The notes under the pieces are model-generated. The model did not search any database. It had not been told where the DNA came from and saw only the letters and a program-made list of their open reading frames with translations. This document shows, in pieces, positions 17,555-26,504 of a stretch of DNA of 64,000 nt. Position numbers and translations under genes: made by a program. The stretch's first letter is position 1. Each line of letters starts with the position of its first letter. Source of the DNA: Pseudomonas fortuita (GTDB taxonomy: Bacteria; Pseudomonadota; Gammaproteobacteria; Pseudomonadales; Pseudomonadaceae); the NCBI RefSeq assembly GCF_026898135.2, contig NZ_CP114035.2, positions 4,691,501 to 4,755,500 on the forward strand. The letters are read 5' to 3'.

Positions 17555-19252
17555 TCAGGCGATCTTCTTCAAGCCCTGCTTCTTGAGTTCTTCATCGCGC
17601 AGCTCGCGGCGCAGGATCTTGCCCACGTTGGTGGTCGGCAGCGCATCACGGAACTCGATCAGGCGCGGTACCTTGTAGCCGGTAACGTTGGCACGCATGT
17701 GCTCCATCACCTGCTCCTTGGTCACGGTCATGCCCGGCTTGACCACGATAAACACCTTGATCACTTCACCTGACTTCTCGTCAGGCACACCAATGGCTGC
17801 ACACTGCAGCACGCCCGGCAAGGCCGCCAGCACATCTTCCAGCTCGTTGGGGTACACGTTGAAGCCCGAGACCAGAATCATGTCCTTCTTGCGGTCGACG
17901 ATGCGCATGTAACCGTCCGGCTGGATCAGGGCGATGTCACCGGTCTTCAGCCAGCCTTCGCTGTCCAAAATCTCGGCGGTGGCGTCTTCGCGCTGCCAAT
18001 AGCCCTTCATCACCTGCGGGCCCTTGACGCACAGTTCGCCCACCTCGCCCAACGGTAGCTCGTGGCCGGCGTCATCGATGATCTTGCACAGGGTGGACGG
18101 CACCGGAATACCGATGGTACCCACCTGGTTGGCTTCTGCCGGGTTCACCGCCGCCACCGGGCTGGTTTCGGTCATGCCGTAGCCTTCGCAGATGGCGCAA
18201 CCCGTAACGGCCTTCCAGCGCTCGGCCACGCTCAGTTGCAGGGCCATGCCGCCCGACAGGGTAATTTTCAGCGCCGAGAAGTCCAGTGCACGGAACGCCT
18301 CGCTGTTGCACAGGGCAACGAACAGCGTGTTGAGGCCGACAAAGCCGCTGAACTTCCACTTGCCCAGTTCCTTGACCATGGCAGGCAGGTCACGGGGGTT
18401 GCTGATCAGCACGTTGTGGTTGCCGATGAGCATCATTGCCATGCAATGGAAGGTAAAGGCGTAGATGTGGTACAGCGGCAGCGGGGTGATGAGGATTTCG
18501 CAGCCTTCGTGCAGGTTCGCGCCCATCAGCGCTCGGCACTGCAGCATGTTGGCCACCAGGTTGCGGTGGGTCAGCATGGCGCCTTTGGCCACACCGGTGG
18601 TGCCACCGGTGTACTGCAGCACGGCCACGTCGTTGGCCTGCGGGTTGGCCTCGGTCACCGGCTGGCCCTTGCCCAACGCCAGCGCGTCGTTGAAGCGCAC
18701 GGCCTGCGGCAGGCTGTAGGCCGGCACCATCTTCTTCACGTACTTGATCACGCTGTTGATCAGCAGGCGCTTGAGCGGGGGCAGCAGGTCGGCCACTTCG
18801 GTGACGATGACGTGCCTGACCTGGGTCTTGGGTACCACCTTCTCGGCCAGGTGGGCCATGTTGGCCAGGCACACCAAAGCCTTGGCGCCGGAGTCGTTGA
18901 ACTGGTGTTCCATCTCCCGCGCGGTGTACAGCGGGTTGGTGTTGACCACGATCAGCCCAGCACGCATGGCGCCGAAGACCGCGACCGGGTATTGCAGGAC
19001 ATTGGGGAGCTGCACGGCAATGCGGTCACCCGGCTTGAGGTCGGTATGCTGCTGCAGCCAGGCGGCAAACGCCCCCGACAGCGCATACAGCTCGCCATAA
19101 GTGATAGTCTTGCCCAGGTTGCTAAAGGCCGGTTTGTCGGCAAAGCGTTGGCAGGATTGCTTGAGTACTGCCTGGATATTGGGGAATTCGTCAGGATTGA
19201 TTTCCGCCGTAACCCCGGCTGGGTACTTATCCTTCCAAAAATTTTCGATCAT
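17555..19252 (-). CDS. fadD: Long-chain fatty acid CoA ligase FadD1
   Basis: 565 aa from ATG 19252, preceded by AAGGAG. An adenylate-forming enzyme that activates long-chain fatty acids to acyl-CoA at the inner membrane for beta-oxidation and PHA supply. Motifs: P-loop YTGGTTGVAKGAM, GYGMTETSP, and the C-terminal hinge DRKKDMILVSGFNVYPNE with the catalytic Lys near VGKILRRELR. A second fadD gene follows on the same strand upstream, the tandem arrangement known in pseudomonads (fadD1/fadD2). The 359-base gap between them holds an inverted repeat and a REP pair, so fadD1 may have its own promoter. Confidence 0.95.
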   Translation of the reverse strand: MIENFWKDKYPAGVTAEINPDEFPNIQAVLKQSCQRFADKPAFSNLGKTITYGELYALSGAFAAWLQQHTDLKPGDRIAVQLPNVLQYPVAVFGAMRAGLIVVNTNPLYTAREMEHQFNDSGAKALVCLANMAHLAEKVVPKTQVRHVIVTEVADLLPPLKRLLINSVIKYVKKMVPAYSLPQAVRFNDALALGKGQPVTEANPQANDVAVLQYTGGTTGVAKGAMLTHRNLVANMLQCRALMGANLHEGCEILITPLPLYHIYAFTFHCMAMMLIGNHNVLISNPRDLPAMVKELGKWKFSGFVGLNTLFVALCNSEAFRALDFSALKITLSGGMALQLSVAERWKAVTGCAICEGYGMTETSPVAAVNPAEANQVGTIGIPVPSTLCKIIDDAGHELPLGEVGELCVKGPQVMKGYWQREDATAEILDSEGWLKTGDIALIQPDGYMRIVDRKKDMILVSGFNVYPNELEDVLAALPGVLQCAAIGVPDEKSGEVIKVFIVVKPGMTVTKEQVMEHMRANVTGYKVPRLIEFRDALPTTNVGKILRRELRDEELKKQGLKKIA

Positions 19253-19415
19253 GGAAGCCCACTCCTTCAGCAACAGCGAAGTTCGATTGGCGCGTCGATG
19301 CGCTTATTATTGATATGAGACGGCGGTTCGTTGCAAACCGGATCGTCTGAAAGCGGGCCGAGAGTAACAGCTTTGCCTGGGGTCGCCTAGAGGCCAAAAC
19401 AGGCCTTGCAGTCAC

Positions 19416-19449
19416 AAAAATGACTCAATGAACAATACAGGTCATTTTT
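19416..19449. promoter_or_regulatory. Inverted repeat in the fadD2-fadD1 gap
   Basis: A 9-bp inverted repeat, AAAAATGAC and GTCATTTTT, is separated by 16 bases, about 165 bases upstream of the fadD1 start in an AT-rich stretch. It could be an operator or a promoter-associated structure. I cannot assign a regulator; it does not match the CAAAC-N4-GTTTG form I would expect for PsrA. Confidence 0.35.
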
Positions 19450-19512
19450 AGAGTTTTTAACCAAAATGTCGCAGATCAGGCTGAAACAGGCCTGTTAGAC
19501 CACCTTGAACGC

Positions 19513-19600
19513 ATTCGCGGGTGCACCCGCTGCCACAGGGGACCGCACAAAGCTTGGAGGCTGTGCAGTACCTGTGGGAGCGGGTTCACCCGCGAAACAG
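19513..19600. repeat. REP pair, class B (imperfect)
   Basis: ATTCGCGGGTGCACCCGCTG and TGTGGGAGCGGGTTCACCCG face each other just after the fadD2 stop codon. Confidence 0.75.
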
Positions 19601-19611
19601 CCAACACAGAC

Positions 19612-21299
19612 TCAAGCTATGTCGCGCAGCTCCCGCCGCAAGATCTTGCCCACCGGCGTCATGGGCAACGACTCGCGCAGCACGATGTGCTTGGGTACCT
19701 TGTAGCCGGTGAAGTTGGCCTTGCAGTAGGCCTTGAGCTCTTCCACGCTCAGCCCGCCCTCGCGCGGCACCACGAACAGTTTCACTGCCTCGCCAGAACG
19801 CTCGTCCGGCACGCCGATGGCGGCACAGTTGGCAACCTTGGGGTGGCCCATCACCACGTCCTCGATCTCGTTGGGGTACACGTTGAAGCCCGAGACGATG
19901 ATCATGTCCTTCTTGCGGTCGACGATGCGGGTGAAACCGTCCGGGTCGATCACCGCGATATCACCCGTCTTGAACCAGCCGTCCGCATCCATGGCCTGGG
20001 CAGTGGCCTCAGGCTGCTGCCAGTAACCCTTCATCACCTGTGGCCCCTTGATGCACAACTCGCCCCGCTCGCCCAGGGGCAATTCGTTGCCATCGTCGTC
20101 AATTACCTTGAAGGCGGTACCCGCTACCGGGATGCCCACCGTACCCAGGCGCGCCAGCTGGCCATAGGGGTTGGTGCTGGCCACCGGCGAGGTTTCTGTC
20201 AGGCCGTAGCCTTCGACAATGCGGCACCCGGTAAGCGCCTCCCAGCGCTCGGCGGTGGCCTTGACCAGCGCCGTGCCGCCAGAGTTGGTGACCTTCAGCG
20301 CCGAGAAATCCAGCTGGCGGAAACCGGGATGGTCCATCAATGCGACAAACAGGGTGTTCAGCCCCAACAGCGCCGAGAAACGCCACTTGCCCAGCTCCTT
20401 GATGAAGCCGGGGATGTCACGCGGGTTGGTGATCAGGACGTTGTGGTTGCCGGTGACCATCATGCACATGCAATTCGCGGTAAAGGCATAGATATGGTAA
20501 AGCGGCAGGGGTGCGATCATCACCTCCTGGCCGTCCTTGAGCAGCTTCTGCCCGTCGGGCCGTGCTGCGAGAAGCAGGCCAGCACCTGCAACATGTTGGC
20601 CACCAGGTTGGCGTGTGTGAGCATGGCGCCCTTGGCCAGGCCGGTGGTGCCGCCGGTGTACTGCAGCACGGCGATGTCGTCCAGGCTCAACGGTACCGGT
20701 TTGGGCGAGTGCTCGCGGCCCTCGCGCAGCACCTGTTTGAACGATATCGCCTGGGGTAGCTGGTAAGCGGGCACCATCTTCTTCAGCTTGTCGACCACCG
20801 TGTTGACCAGCCAGCCTTTGGCGGTAGGTAACAGGTCGCCCATCTTCGCCTCGATCAGGTACTCGATGCCGGTATCGGGCAGCACTTCCTGCACCCGCTT
20901 GCAGAACATGTTCAGGTACACCAGCGCACGTGCGCCACTGTCCTTGAACTGGTGGCGCATTTCGCGCTCGGTGTACAGCGGGTTGGTGTTGACCACGATC
21001 AGGCCGGCACGCATGGCACCAAAGACCGCGATCGGGTATTGCAGCACGTTGGGCATCTGCACCGCGATGCGGTCACCCGGCTTGAGGCCGGTGTGCTGCT
21101 GCAACCAGGCGGCGAAGGCTGCCGAGTGGCGCTCCAGCTCCCCGTAGGTCAGGGTCACGCCCAGGTTGCTGAACGCCGGGCGGTCGGCAAAGCGCTTGCA
21201 GGAGCGCTCGAATACCTCGACGACCGAGGTGTAGGCATTGATGTCGATGGTGGAAGGCACGCCCGCCGGGCGCTTGTCATTCCAGAAGTCGGCTTGCAT
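19612..21299 (-). pseudogene. fadD2: Long-chain fatty acid CoA ligase FadD2, split by a frameshift
   Basis: Two overlapping open frames encode one FadD protein. The N-terminal part (ATG 21299 to the stop at 20520, 259 aa) holds MQADFWNDKRPAGVPSTIDI and the P-loop YTGGTTGLAKGAM. The C-terminal part (to 19612) holds GYGLTETSP, DRKKDMIIVSGFNVYPNE and VGKILRRELR. The break is in the G-run at 20557-20559. Adding one G there restores continuous sequence (…QHGPDGQKLLKDGQEVMIAP…). The shifted frame instead reads GPTGRSCSRTARR and stops. Unless the base is a sequencing error, the enzyme loses everything after the ATP-binding loop. FadD1 is intact and may compensate. Confidence 0.9.
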
Positions 21300-21517
21300 T
21301 TATTATTGTTCCTCTGCCTGGACCTGCACTGCGTCCTTTAGTCCTTTACCTGATTGCCTGCCGGCAAAAAGGCGTTGCTCCGACGTTAGCAGGTAAGCCC
21401 AAGGCGGCATATACGCCAAGTGCCGCCATTAACATTGTGAATCTTATTTGTGCCCTTCCTGCAATCCGGCCGGTTGTGCATACACTGTTCGGGTACCCGC
21501 GCGCACAAGGACCCGCC

Positions 21518-22462
21518 ATGCCCCACGACGCCTTCTGGCTCCCCGCCAGTGAGCACTGCAGCCTGTATGTACATCAATGGCTGCCGGCCACACCGGTAAA
21601 GGCCGTGGTGCTGCTGGCCCATGGCATGGCCGAGCATGCCGGGCGCTACCAGCGCCTGGGGCATGCCCTGAGCGAGGCCGGCTTTGCCCTGTTCGCTGCC
21701 GACCAGCGCGGCCACGGGCGCAGCGCCGAGCTGGGCAGCCGCGGCCTGTTCGCCCGCCATCATGGCTGGAATGCCGTAGTCAATGACGTTGGGTTGCTGG
21801 CCCAGCACATCGGCCAGCAGTACCCATGCACGCCGCTGTTTCTGTTCGGCCACAGCATGGGCAGCTACATTGCCCAGGCTTACCTGCTGCACCACAGCGC
21901 CAGCCTGCACGGGGCGATTCTCAGTGGCTCCAACTACCAACCGGCGGCGCTGTACCGCCTGGCGCGGCTGATTGCCCGGCTGGAGAGCTGGCGCCAAGGG
22001 CCGCAAGGCAAGAGTGCGCTGATCGAATGGTTGTCGTTCGGGTCGTTCAATAAAGCGTTCAAACCCAACCGCACGGCGTTCGACTGGCTTAGCCGCGACC
22101 CAGCCGAGGTCGACCTGTACGTCAACGACCCGTTGTGCGGCTTTCGCTGCAGCAACCAGCTGTGGCTCGACCTGCTGCAAGGCTTGGCGCAGATCAGCCA
22201 GCCGGGTAACCTCGCGCAGATCGATCCGAACCTGCCCATGCTGGTAATCGGTGGCGAATGTGATCCGGTCAGTGCCGGCAAGCGTCTAACCCATCTGGCC
22301 GACGCCCTGCGCGCGACCGGCAATCGACATGTACAGCTGCGCGTCTATCCTGAGGCGCGGCATGAAGTACTCAACGAAACCAACCGTGACGAGGTCACCG
22401 CCGATATTCTCGGCTGGCTTGAGCAGGCGCTGGCCCTTGGCCGCCCCGTGCGCAGTGAATGA
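21518..22462 (+). CDS. Alpha/beta hydrolase, lysophospholipase/monoglyceride lipase-like
   Basis: 314 aa from ATG 21518 with AAGGA upstream. Motifs: LLAHGMAEHAGRY (oxyanion hole), LFGHSMGSYIAQ (nucleophile Ser), GGECDPVS (Asp) and PEARHEVLNE (His), the pattern of serine-aminopeptidase S33/monoglyceride lipase proteins. It diverges from fadD2 and is followed after 34 bases by phaJ. The same order (fadD1, fadD2, hydrolase, phaJ1) is known to me from P. aeruginosa PA3299 to PA3302, which suggests a role in feeding fatty acids from lipids into acyl-CoA metabolism. Confidence 0.88.
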   Translation: MPHDAFWLPASEHCSLYVHQWLPATPVKAVVLLAHGMAEHAGRYQRLGHALSEAGFALFAADQRGHGRSAELGSRGLFARHHGWNAVVNDVGLLAQHIGQQYPCTPLFLFGHSMGSYIAQAYLLHHSASLHGAILSGSNYQPAALYRLARLIARLESWRQGPQGKSALIEWLSFGSFNKAFKPNRTAFDWLSRDPAEVDLYVNDPLCGFRCSNQLWLDLLQGLAQISQPGNLAQIDPNLPMLVIGGECDPVSAGKRLTHLADALRATGNRHVQLRVYPEARHEVLNETNRDEVTADILGWLEQALALGRPVRSE

Positions 22463-22496
22463 TAGCCGCCCTCGCCTAACGCTTAAGGAAGCACCG

Positions 22497-22967
22497 ATGT
22501 CCCAGGTCACCAACACGCCTTACGAAGCCCTCGAAGTTGGCCAGACGGCCGAGTACAAGAAGTCCGTTGAAGAACGCGACATCCAGCTGTTCGCTGCCAT
22601 GTCCGGTGACCACAACCCGGTTCACCTGGATGCCGAGTTCGCCGCCAAGAGCATGTTCCGCGAGCGTATTGCCCATGGCATGTTCAGCGGCGCGCTGATC
22701 AGTGCTGCGGTGGCCTGCACCCTGCCAGGCCCTGGCACCATCTACCTGGGCCAGCAGATGAGCTTCCAGAAGCCGGTGAAGATTGGCGACACCCTGACCG
22801 TGCGCCTGGAGATTCTCGAGAAGTTGCCCAAGTTCAAGGTGCGCATTGCCACCAACGTGTACAACCAGAACGATGAGCTGGTGGTCCAGGGTGAGGCCGA
22901 AATCCTGGCGCCGCGCAAGCAGCAGACAGTCGAGCTGGTGTCGCCGCCGAATTTCGTGGCTAGCTGA
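22497..22967 (+). CDS. phaJ1: (R)-specific enoyl-CoA hydratase PhaJ1
   Basis: A 156-aa MaoC-like single hot-dog protein, the usual PhaJ length. The catalytic pair is Asp38 and His43 in SGDHNPVHLD, followed by the hydratase-2 helix RIAHGMFSGALISAA. It hydrates trans-2-enoyl-CoA to (R)-3-hydroxyacyl-CoA, giving monomers for PHA synthase from beta-oxidation. The strong site AAGGAAG precedes ATG 22497. The assignment to PhaJ1 rather than PhaJ4 comes from length, the N-terminal wording and synteny with P. aeruginosa. Confidence 0.92.
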   Translation: MSQVTNTPYEALEVGQTAEYKKSVEERDIQLFAAMSGDHNPVHLDAEFAAKSMFRERIAHGMFSGALISAAVACTLPGPGTIYLGQQMSFQKPVKIGDTLTVRLEILEKLPKFKVRIATNVYNQNDELVVQGEAEILAPRKQQTVELVSPPNFVAS

Positions 22968-22985
22968 AGATTGATGTAGACCGCA

Positions 22986-23080
22986 CCGGCCTCTTCGCGG
23001 GTAAACCCGCTCCCACAGGTACAGCACAATGCTCAAGTCTGTGGTGATCCTGTGGGAGCGGGTTTACCCGCGAAGAGGCC
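22986..23080. repeat. REP pair, class B (canonical)
   Basis: Two near-perfect inverted copies of the known P. putida 35-bp REP (CGGCCTCTTCGCGGGTAAAC, continuing CCGCTCCCACAGG), 30 bases apart, between the convergent phaJ and sigma factor genes. Confidence 0.92.
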
Positions 23081-23093
23081 AGCGCAGCCAACA

Positions 23094-24332
23094 TCACTCG
23101 ATGACTTTCAGCCGCTGCTCGATATGCCGCCGCTCCGGCGCCTGCCGGGTCAGCGCCAGCGCCTGGCGCCAGGCCGCACGCGCCTCCTCCACCTGCCCCA
23201 ACTGGTAATGCAGCTCGGCCCGCGCCGCGTGCGCCAGGTGATAGTCCAGCAGATCACCGCGCGCCAGAATCCCTTCGACTTCCCGCAGGCCCACTTGCGG
23301 CCCATCGCGCTTCGCCAGCGCCACCGCCCGGTTCAGTTCCACCACCGCTGACGGCCAATGCCGCTGCAACACATCATACAGCCCGACGATTTCCACCCAG
23401 TCCGTTTCTTCTGCGGTTGCCGCTTCAGCGTGCACAGCGGCGATCGCCGCCTGCACCGTGTAGGCACCGAACGCCCGGCTTTGCAGGGCCTGGCGCACCA
23501 GCTCGCAGCCCTCGTCAATGCGTTGCCGGTCCCACAGGCTGCGGTCCTGTTGTTCCAGCAGCACAAGGTTGCCCTGGGCATCGGTGCGCGCCTGCTGCCG
23601 CGATGCCTGAAGCAGCATCAAGGCCAGCAGGCCGTTGGCCTCCGCATCAGGCAACAATTGCACCAGCAGCCGCGCCAGGCGAATGGCTTCATCGCTCAGC
23701 TCCTGCTGCAGCAGTGACTCGCCCGACGACGCCGAATAGCCTTCGTTGAACACCAGGTAGATCACCCGTAACACGCTCTCCAGGCGCTCGGGCAGTTCGC
23801 TCAACGCTGGTACCTGGTAGGGGATGCCGGCATCGCGGATCTTGGCTTTGGCGCGCACGATGCGCTGGGCGATGGTAGTCGGGCTTTGCAGGAAGGCGCG
23901 GGCAATCTGCTCGGTGGTCAAGTCGCAGACTGCGCGCAGGGTCAGCGGTACCTGGGCATCGGCCGACAGCGCCGGGTGGCAACAGGTGAAAATCAGCCGC
24001 AGGCGGTCATCCGCCAACAACTCTTCATCGCTGGGGTCCTGCCCCTGGCCGTCGAGCAGCATGCTCAAGTCTGCCTGGGAGCGATCGAAACGTGCGCGTC
24101 GGCGCAGTGCATCAATGGCCTTGAAGCGCCCGGTGGAGACCAGCCACGCCCGTGGGTTATCGGGGATGCCATCACGCTGCCAGCGCTCGACGGCGATGAA
24201 GAAGGCATCATGCATGGCCTCCTCGGCCAGGTCGAAATCACCCAGCAGGCGGATCAATGTCGCCAGGATGCGCCGCGACTCCCGCCGGTACACCGACTCG
24301 ACTTCGGCGCGCACCTGCGCCAGGCCTGTCAT
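23094..24332 (-). CDS. ECF sigma factor with C-terminal extension (ECF42-like)
   Basis: 412 aa. Sigma region 2 (residues about 15-75, LATLIRLLGDFDLAEEAMHD then DNPRAWLVSTGRFKAIDALR), region 4 (LTTEQIARAFLQSPTTIAQR), then a TPR-rich C-terminal domain of about 200 residues with an invariant-looking YLVFNEGYSASSG segment. This architecture, with a DGPF/YciI gene beside it, is that of ECF42 factors, which lack a classical anti-sigma factor and appear to be controlled through the C-terminal extension. Its ATG shares one base with the stop of the SRPBCC gene (TGATG), so the two are translationally coupled. Confidence 0.9.
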   Translation of the reverse strand: MTGLAQVRAEVESVYRRESRRILATLIRLLGDFDLAEEAMHDAFFIAVERWQRDGIPDNPRAWLVSTGRFKAIDALRRRARFDRSQADLSMLLDGQGQDPSDEELLADDRLRLIFTCCHPALSADAQVPLTLRAVCDLTTEQIARAFLQSPTTIAQRIVRAKAKIRDAGIPYQVPALSELPERLESVLRVIYLVFNEGYSASSGESLLQQELSDEAIRLARLLVQLLPDAEANGLLALMLLQASRQQARTDAQGNLVLLEQQDRSLWDRQRIDEGCELVRQALQSRAFGAYTVQAAIAAVHAEAATAEETDWVEIVGLYDVLQRHWPSAVVELNRAVALAKRDGPQVGLREVEGILARGDLLDYHLAHAARAELHYQLGQVEEARAAWRQALALTRQAPERRHIEQRLKVIE

Positions 24333-24817
24333 CAGTCGGGCATCCGCTGGGTCACCACCTCCACCAAGCGGTCCAGGCTTTCCCCCCAGCCCTGATAAAA
24401 ACCCATTTCTTCATGGGCCCGGCAGTCAGCAGCATTCCAGTGCCAGGCGCGGGCGGTGTAGCGGGTTTTGCCCTGCTCCTCGTCAAAGCTGATCACGGCG
24501 GTCATGAAGGCCTTTTCTGACGGCACCCAACCGGGGCCAAAGGCATCGGTGAACACCAACCGTCGCGGCGCGGCAATGTCAAGAAACACGCCCTGGGTCG
24601 GGTATTCGCTACCATCCGGCGCTCGCATCAGGGTGCGGAATACCCCCCCGATCCACAACTGCATCTCGCACTCCGGGGTGGTCATGCCATGCGGCCCCCA
24701 CCACTGCATCAGCCAATGGGGTTCGCTCCAGGCGCGAAACACCTTGGCCGGCGGTGCGTCGATCAGGCGGCTGATGGACAACTCGTGTTGCGCTTGCGCG
24801 GGGTGTGCAAGGCTCAT
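24332..24817 (-). CDS. SRPBCC/AHSA1-like domain protein
   Basis: 161 aa forming one START-like helix-grip domain: ISRLIDAPPAKVFRAWSEP, WWGPHGMTTPECEMQL, and the C-terminal helix GFYQGWGESLDRLVEVVTQR. These proteins bind hydrophobic ligands or act as Aha1-type activators; no ligand can be named. It is coupled to the sigma factor gene downstream, and 21 bases separate it from the YciI gene upstream. Such proteins are common partners of ECF sigma factors with DGPF proteins. Confidence 0.88.
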   Translation of the reverse strand: MSLAHPAQAQHELSISRLIDAPPAKVFRAWSEPHWLMQWWGPHGMTTPECEMQLWIGGVFRTLMRAPDGSEYPTQGVFLDIAAPRRLVFTDAFGPGWVPSEKAFMTAVISFDEEQGKTRYTARAWHWNAADCRAHEEMGFYQGWGESLDRLVEVVTQRMPD

Positions 24818-24838
24818 GCTGATGGTTCTCCGTAGCTG

Positions 24839-25183
24839 TCAGGGTTGCAGTTCACGCACCGGTCGCACCTCGACACTGCCGACCCGTGCCGCAGGAATGC
24901 CCTTGGCGATGTTCAGCGCTTCGTTCAGGTCGCGGGCCTCCACCAGGTAAAAGCCGGCGAGTTGCTCCTTGGTTTCGGCATACGGGCCGTCGGTCAGGCT
25001 CATGTGCCCGTTACGCACACGTACCGTGGTGGCGGTCTGCACAGGCTTGAGCGCCTCGGCCGCCAGCATTCGCCCCGAGCCATGTACGGCTTCGGCGTAG
25101 GCCAGGCATTCGGCGTCTTCCGGGCTGTCGGGCAAGCTATGCAGCAGCCCCTCGTCACAATAGACCAGGCACAGGTATTTCAT
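24839..25183 (-). CDS. YciI/DGPF-domain protein
   Basis: 114 aa from ATG 25183, with GGAGG six bases ahead. The fold is a YciI-like ferredoxin sandwich (MKYLCLVYCDEGLLHSLPD) and the family signature is SLTDGPYAETKEQLAGFYLV. DGPF proteins are the typical cognate neighbours of ECF42 sigma factors; their biochemical role is unresolved. It sits second in the four-gene run that ends with the sigma factor. Confidence 0.92.
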   Translation of the reverse strand: MKYLCLVYCDEGLLHSLPDSPEDAECLAYAEAVHGSGRMLAAEALKPVQTATTVRVRNGHMSLTDGPYAETKEQLAGFYLVEARDLNEALNIAKGIPAARVGSVEVRPVRELQP

Positions 25184-25227
25184 GGTCGCCTCCAGGGCAT
25201 CGGCAAAGTGCGTTTGGCGATAACGGC

Positions 25228-25653
25228 TCAGGGCTTGAGATCGAACAGGGCTTTTTGCGTCTCCATGTCGAAGGGTGCCGACCAGTGTTCGTGGATCACC
25301 CGCCACTGGCCACCTTGACGACGATAGCCCACGGTCGCGCGCATGAAGCCGCACTGGCTTTCGTCGTCGCCTGGGCCGCAGCGGTTCAGCCAGTGGGCCA
25401 GGGCCAGGTCGCCATCGGCGTGGACGGTAAGCTGGGCAAGTTCGAAGACCATGGGCCCGGTGCACATGCCCATGCACATTTCCCAGTGCGCCGTGTAGGC
25501 GGCCTTGCCTTTGAATTGCAGGGCCTGGATGGCATCGAAGGCAACGATGTCATCGGCATAGGGGGCGGTGATGCTGGGGATGTCGCGATCGCGCACGGCC
25601 TGCATCCAGCGCTCGATCAGTTGGCGGATCTCGGTTTCGGCTGCGGTGCTCAT
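25228..25653 (-). CDS. NTF2-like/SnoaL-type protein
   Basis: A 141-aa cone-shaped NTF2 fold: EIRQLIERWMQAVRDRDIPS, then YADDIVAFDAIQALQFKG and a C-terminal sheet (WRVIHEHWSAPFD). Ketosteroid-isomerase-like proteins of this kind either bind small molecules or catalyse isomerisations. It is the first gene of the sigma factor cluster on the reverse strand, 44 bases ahead of the YciI gene, so a promoter recognised by the sigma factor might lie upstream of 25653. Confidence 0.85.
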   Translation of the reverse strand: MSTAAETEIRQLIERWMQAVRDRDIPSITAPYADDIVAFDAIQALQFKGKAAYTAHWEMCMGMCTGPMVFELAQLTVHADGDLALAHWLNRCGPGDDESQCGFMRATVGYRRQGGQWRVIHEHWSAPFDMETQKALFDLKP

Positions 25654-25771
25654 CGGGGTGCCTCCGACAGTACGTAGGGTTTTGACACGCAGTGCGGCGT
25701 GCCTTCACCTATGGTCGAACGGAGAGCAGAGTAATCGACAACGCTTGAAAATATTCTGAATGCTGATCGCC

Positions 25772-25861
25772 CCATCGCCGGCAAGTCAGCTGCCACAGGG
25801 GTAGCACAACATGCAAATGCTGCGACAACCTTGTGGGCGCTGGCTTGCCGGCGATGAGGCC
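25772..25861. repeat. REP-like pair, class C
   Basis: Inverted copies of an element reading CCATCGCCGGCAAGTCAGCT and GCGCTGGCTTGCCGGCGATG, about 35 bases apart. The layout matches the other REP pairs but the stem sequence differs (CCGGC/GCCGG in place of CCCGC/GCGGG). Confidence 0.8.
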
Positions 25862-25889
25862 ATCAGCAACTACAGTGGATACCTGTCGG

Positions 25890-26147
25890 TCAACCTTGCT
25901 GGCAACCTTCACCCATAGCCCGGTACTGGATGGTATGCACCTGGCCCTGGTGGTCTTCGTAGGTCATGGTCGCAGGTACCACTTCGCAGACATTGGGGAT
26001 GGTCGACAGGTTGATCACCCGCTTGATGTCCAGGTTCATGGAGTAGTCGTACTGCTGGGCCACAGGCTCGCTGGAGACGGGTTTGACCTCATCGGCGAGG
26101 GCGAACGAGGACATACCGACCAATGCAAGAATCAGTAATGGTTTCAT
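25890..26147 (-). CDS. DUF2790 small secreted protein
   Basis: 85 aa from ATG 26147, with a signal peptide MKPLLILALVGMSSFALA. The mature part of about 67 residues is the DUF2790 domain (YDYSMNLDIKRVINLSTIPN, then CEVVPATMTYEDHQG and a second Cys near the end), so one periplasmic disulfide is likely. The family is found mainly in Pseudomonas, often as several paralogues, and has no known function. Confidence 0.85.
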   Translation of the reverse strand: MKPLLILALVGMSSFALADEVKPVSSEPVAQQYDYSMNLDIKRVINLSTIPNVCEVVPATMTYEDHQGQVHTIQYRAMGEGCQQG

Positions 26148-26417
26148 GTGAGTGTGCCTTTTGAGCATTCAAGCTGATCGATTGACTTCTATTGCCGTAC
26201 CCGGCGCGGAGAAGTTGCCATCTACGGTGAAGATGGCACGAAGTACCGATCCCGCTTCGTACTGCCAGGGGGGATGAGTAAAATTCTACTCCCGGTTGCC
26301 AATAGTTGAACCCTGAACTCGGATATTCACCGTTGCCCGATTTGCAACAATCTGCGTCAAAATGGCCGCAACATCTCAGGCCAGAGCCTTTGGCCAGCTT
26401 TCAGGGAAGGACGCGTC
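26148..26417. other. Non-coding gap with two adjacent hairpins
   Basis: No gene is supported here. TGCCATC…GATGGCA (7-bp arms, near 26217-26240) is directly followed by ACGAAG…CTTCGT (6-bp arms). Both strands carry short coding-like frames through the same bases (forward VAIYGEDGTKYRSRFVLPGG, reverse AIFTVDGNFSAPGTAIEVNR) but neither has a start codon. It may be a structured leader, an sRNA or a gene remnant. Confidence 0.3.
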
Positions 26418-26504
26418 ATCTCATTAAAAAATATTCACTGCTCGACACTTGCGGCCACAGAACGCCGGCTGCTGGAGCATTTTTACCGCCAACACGGCTC
26501 GCGC

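Noticed and set aside
19253..19611. Possible PsrA operator in front of fadD1
   Set aside because: GGTTCGTTGCAAACC is palindromic-like but has the half-sites in the reverse order from the motif I know.
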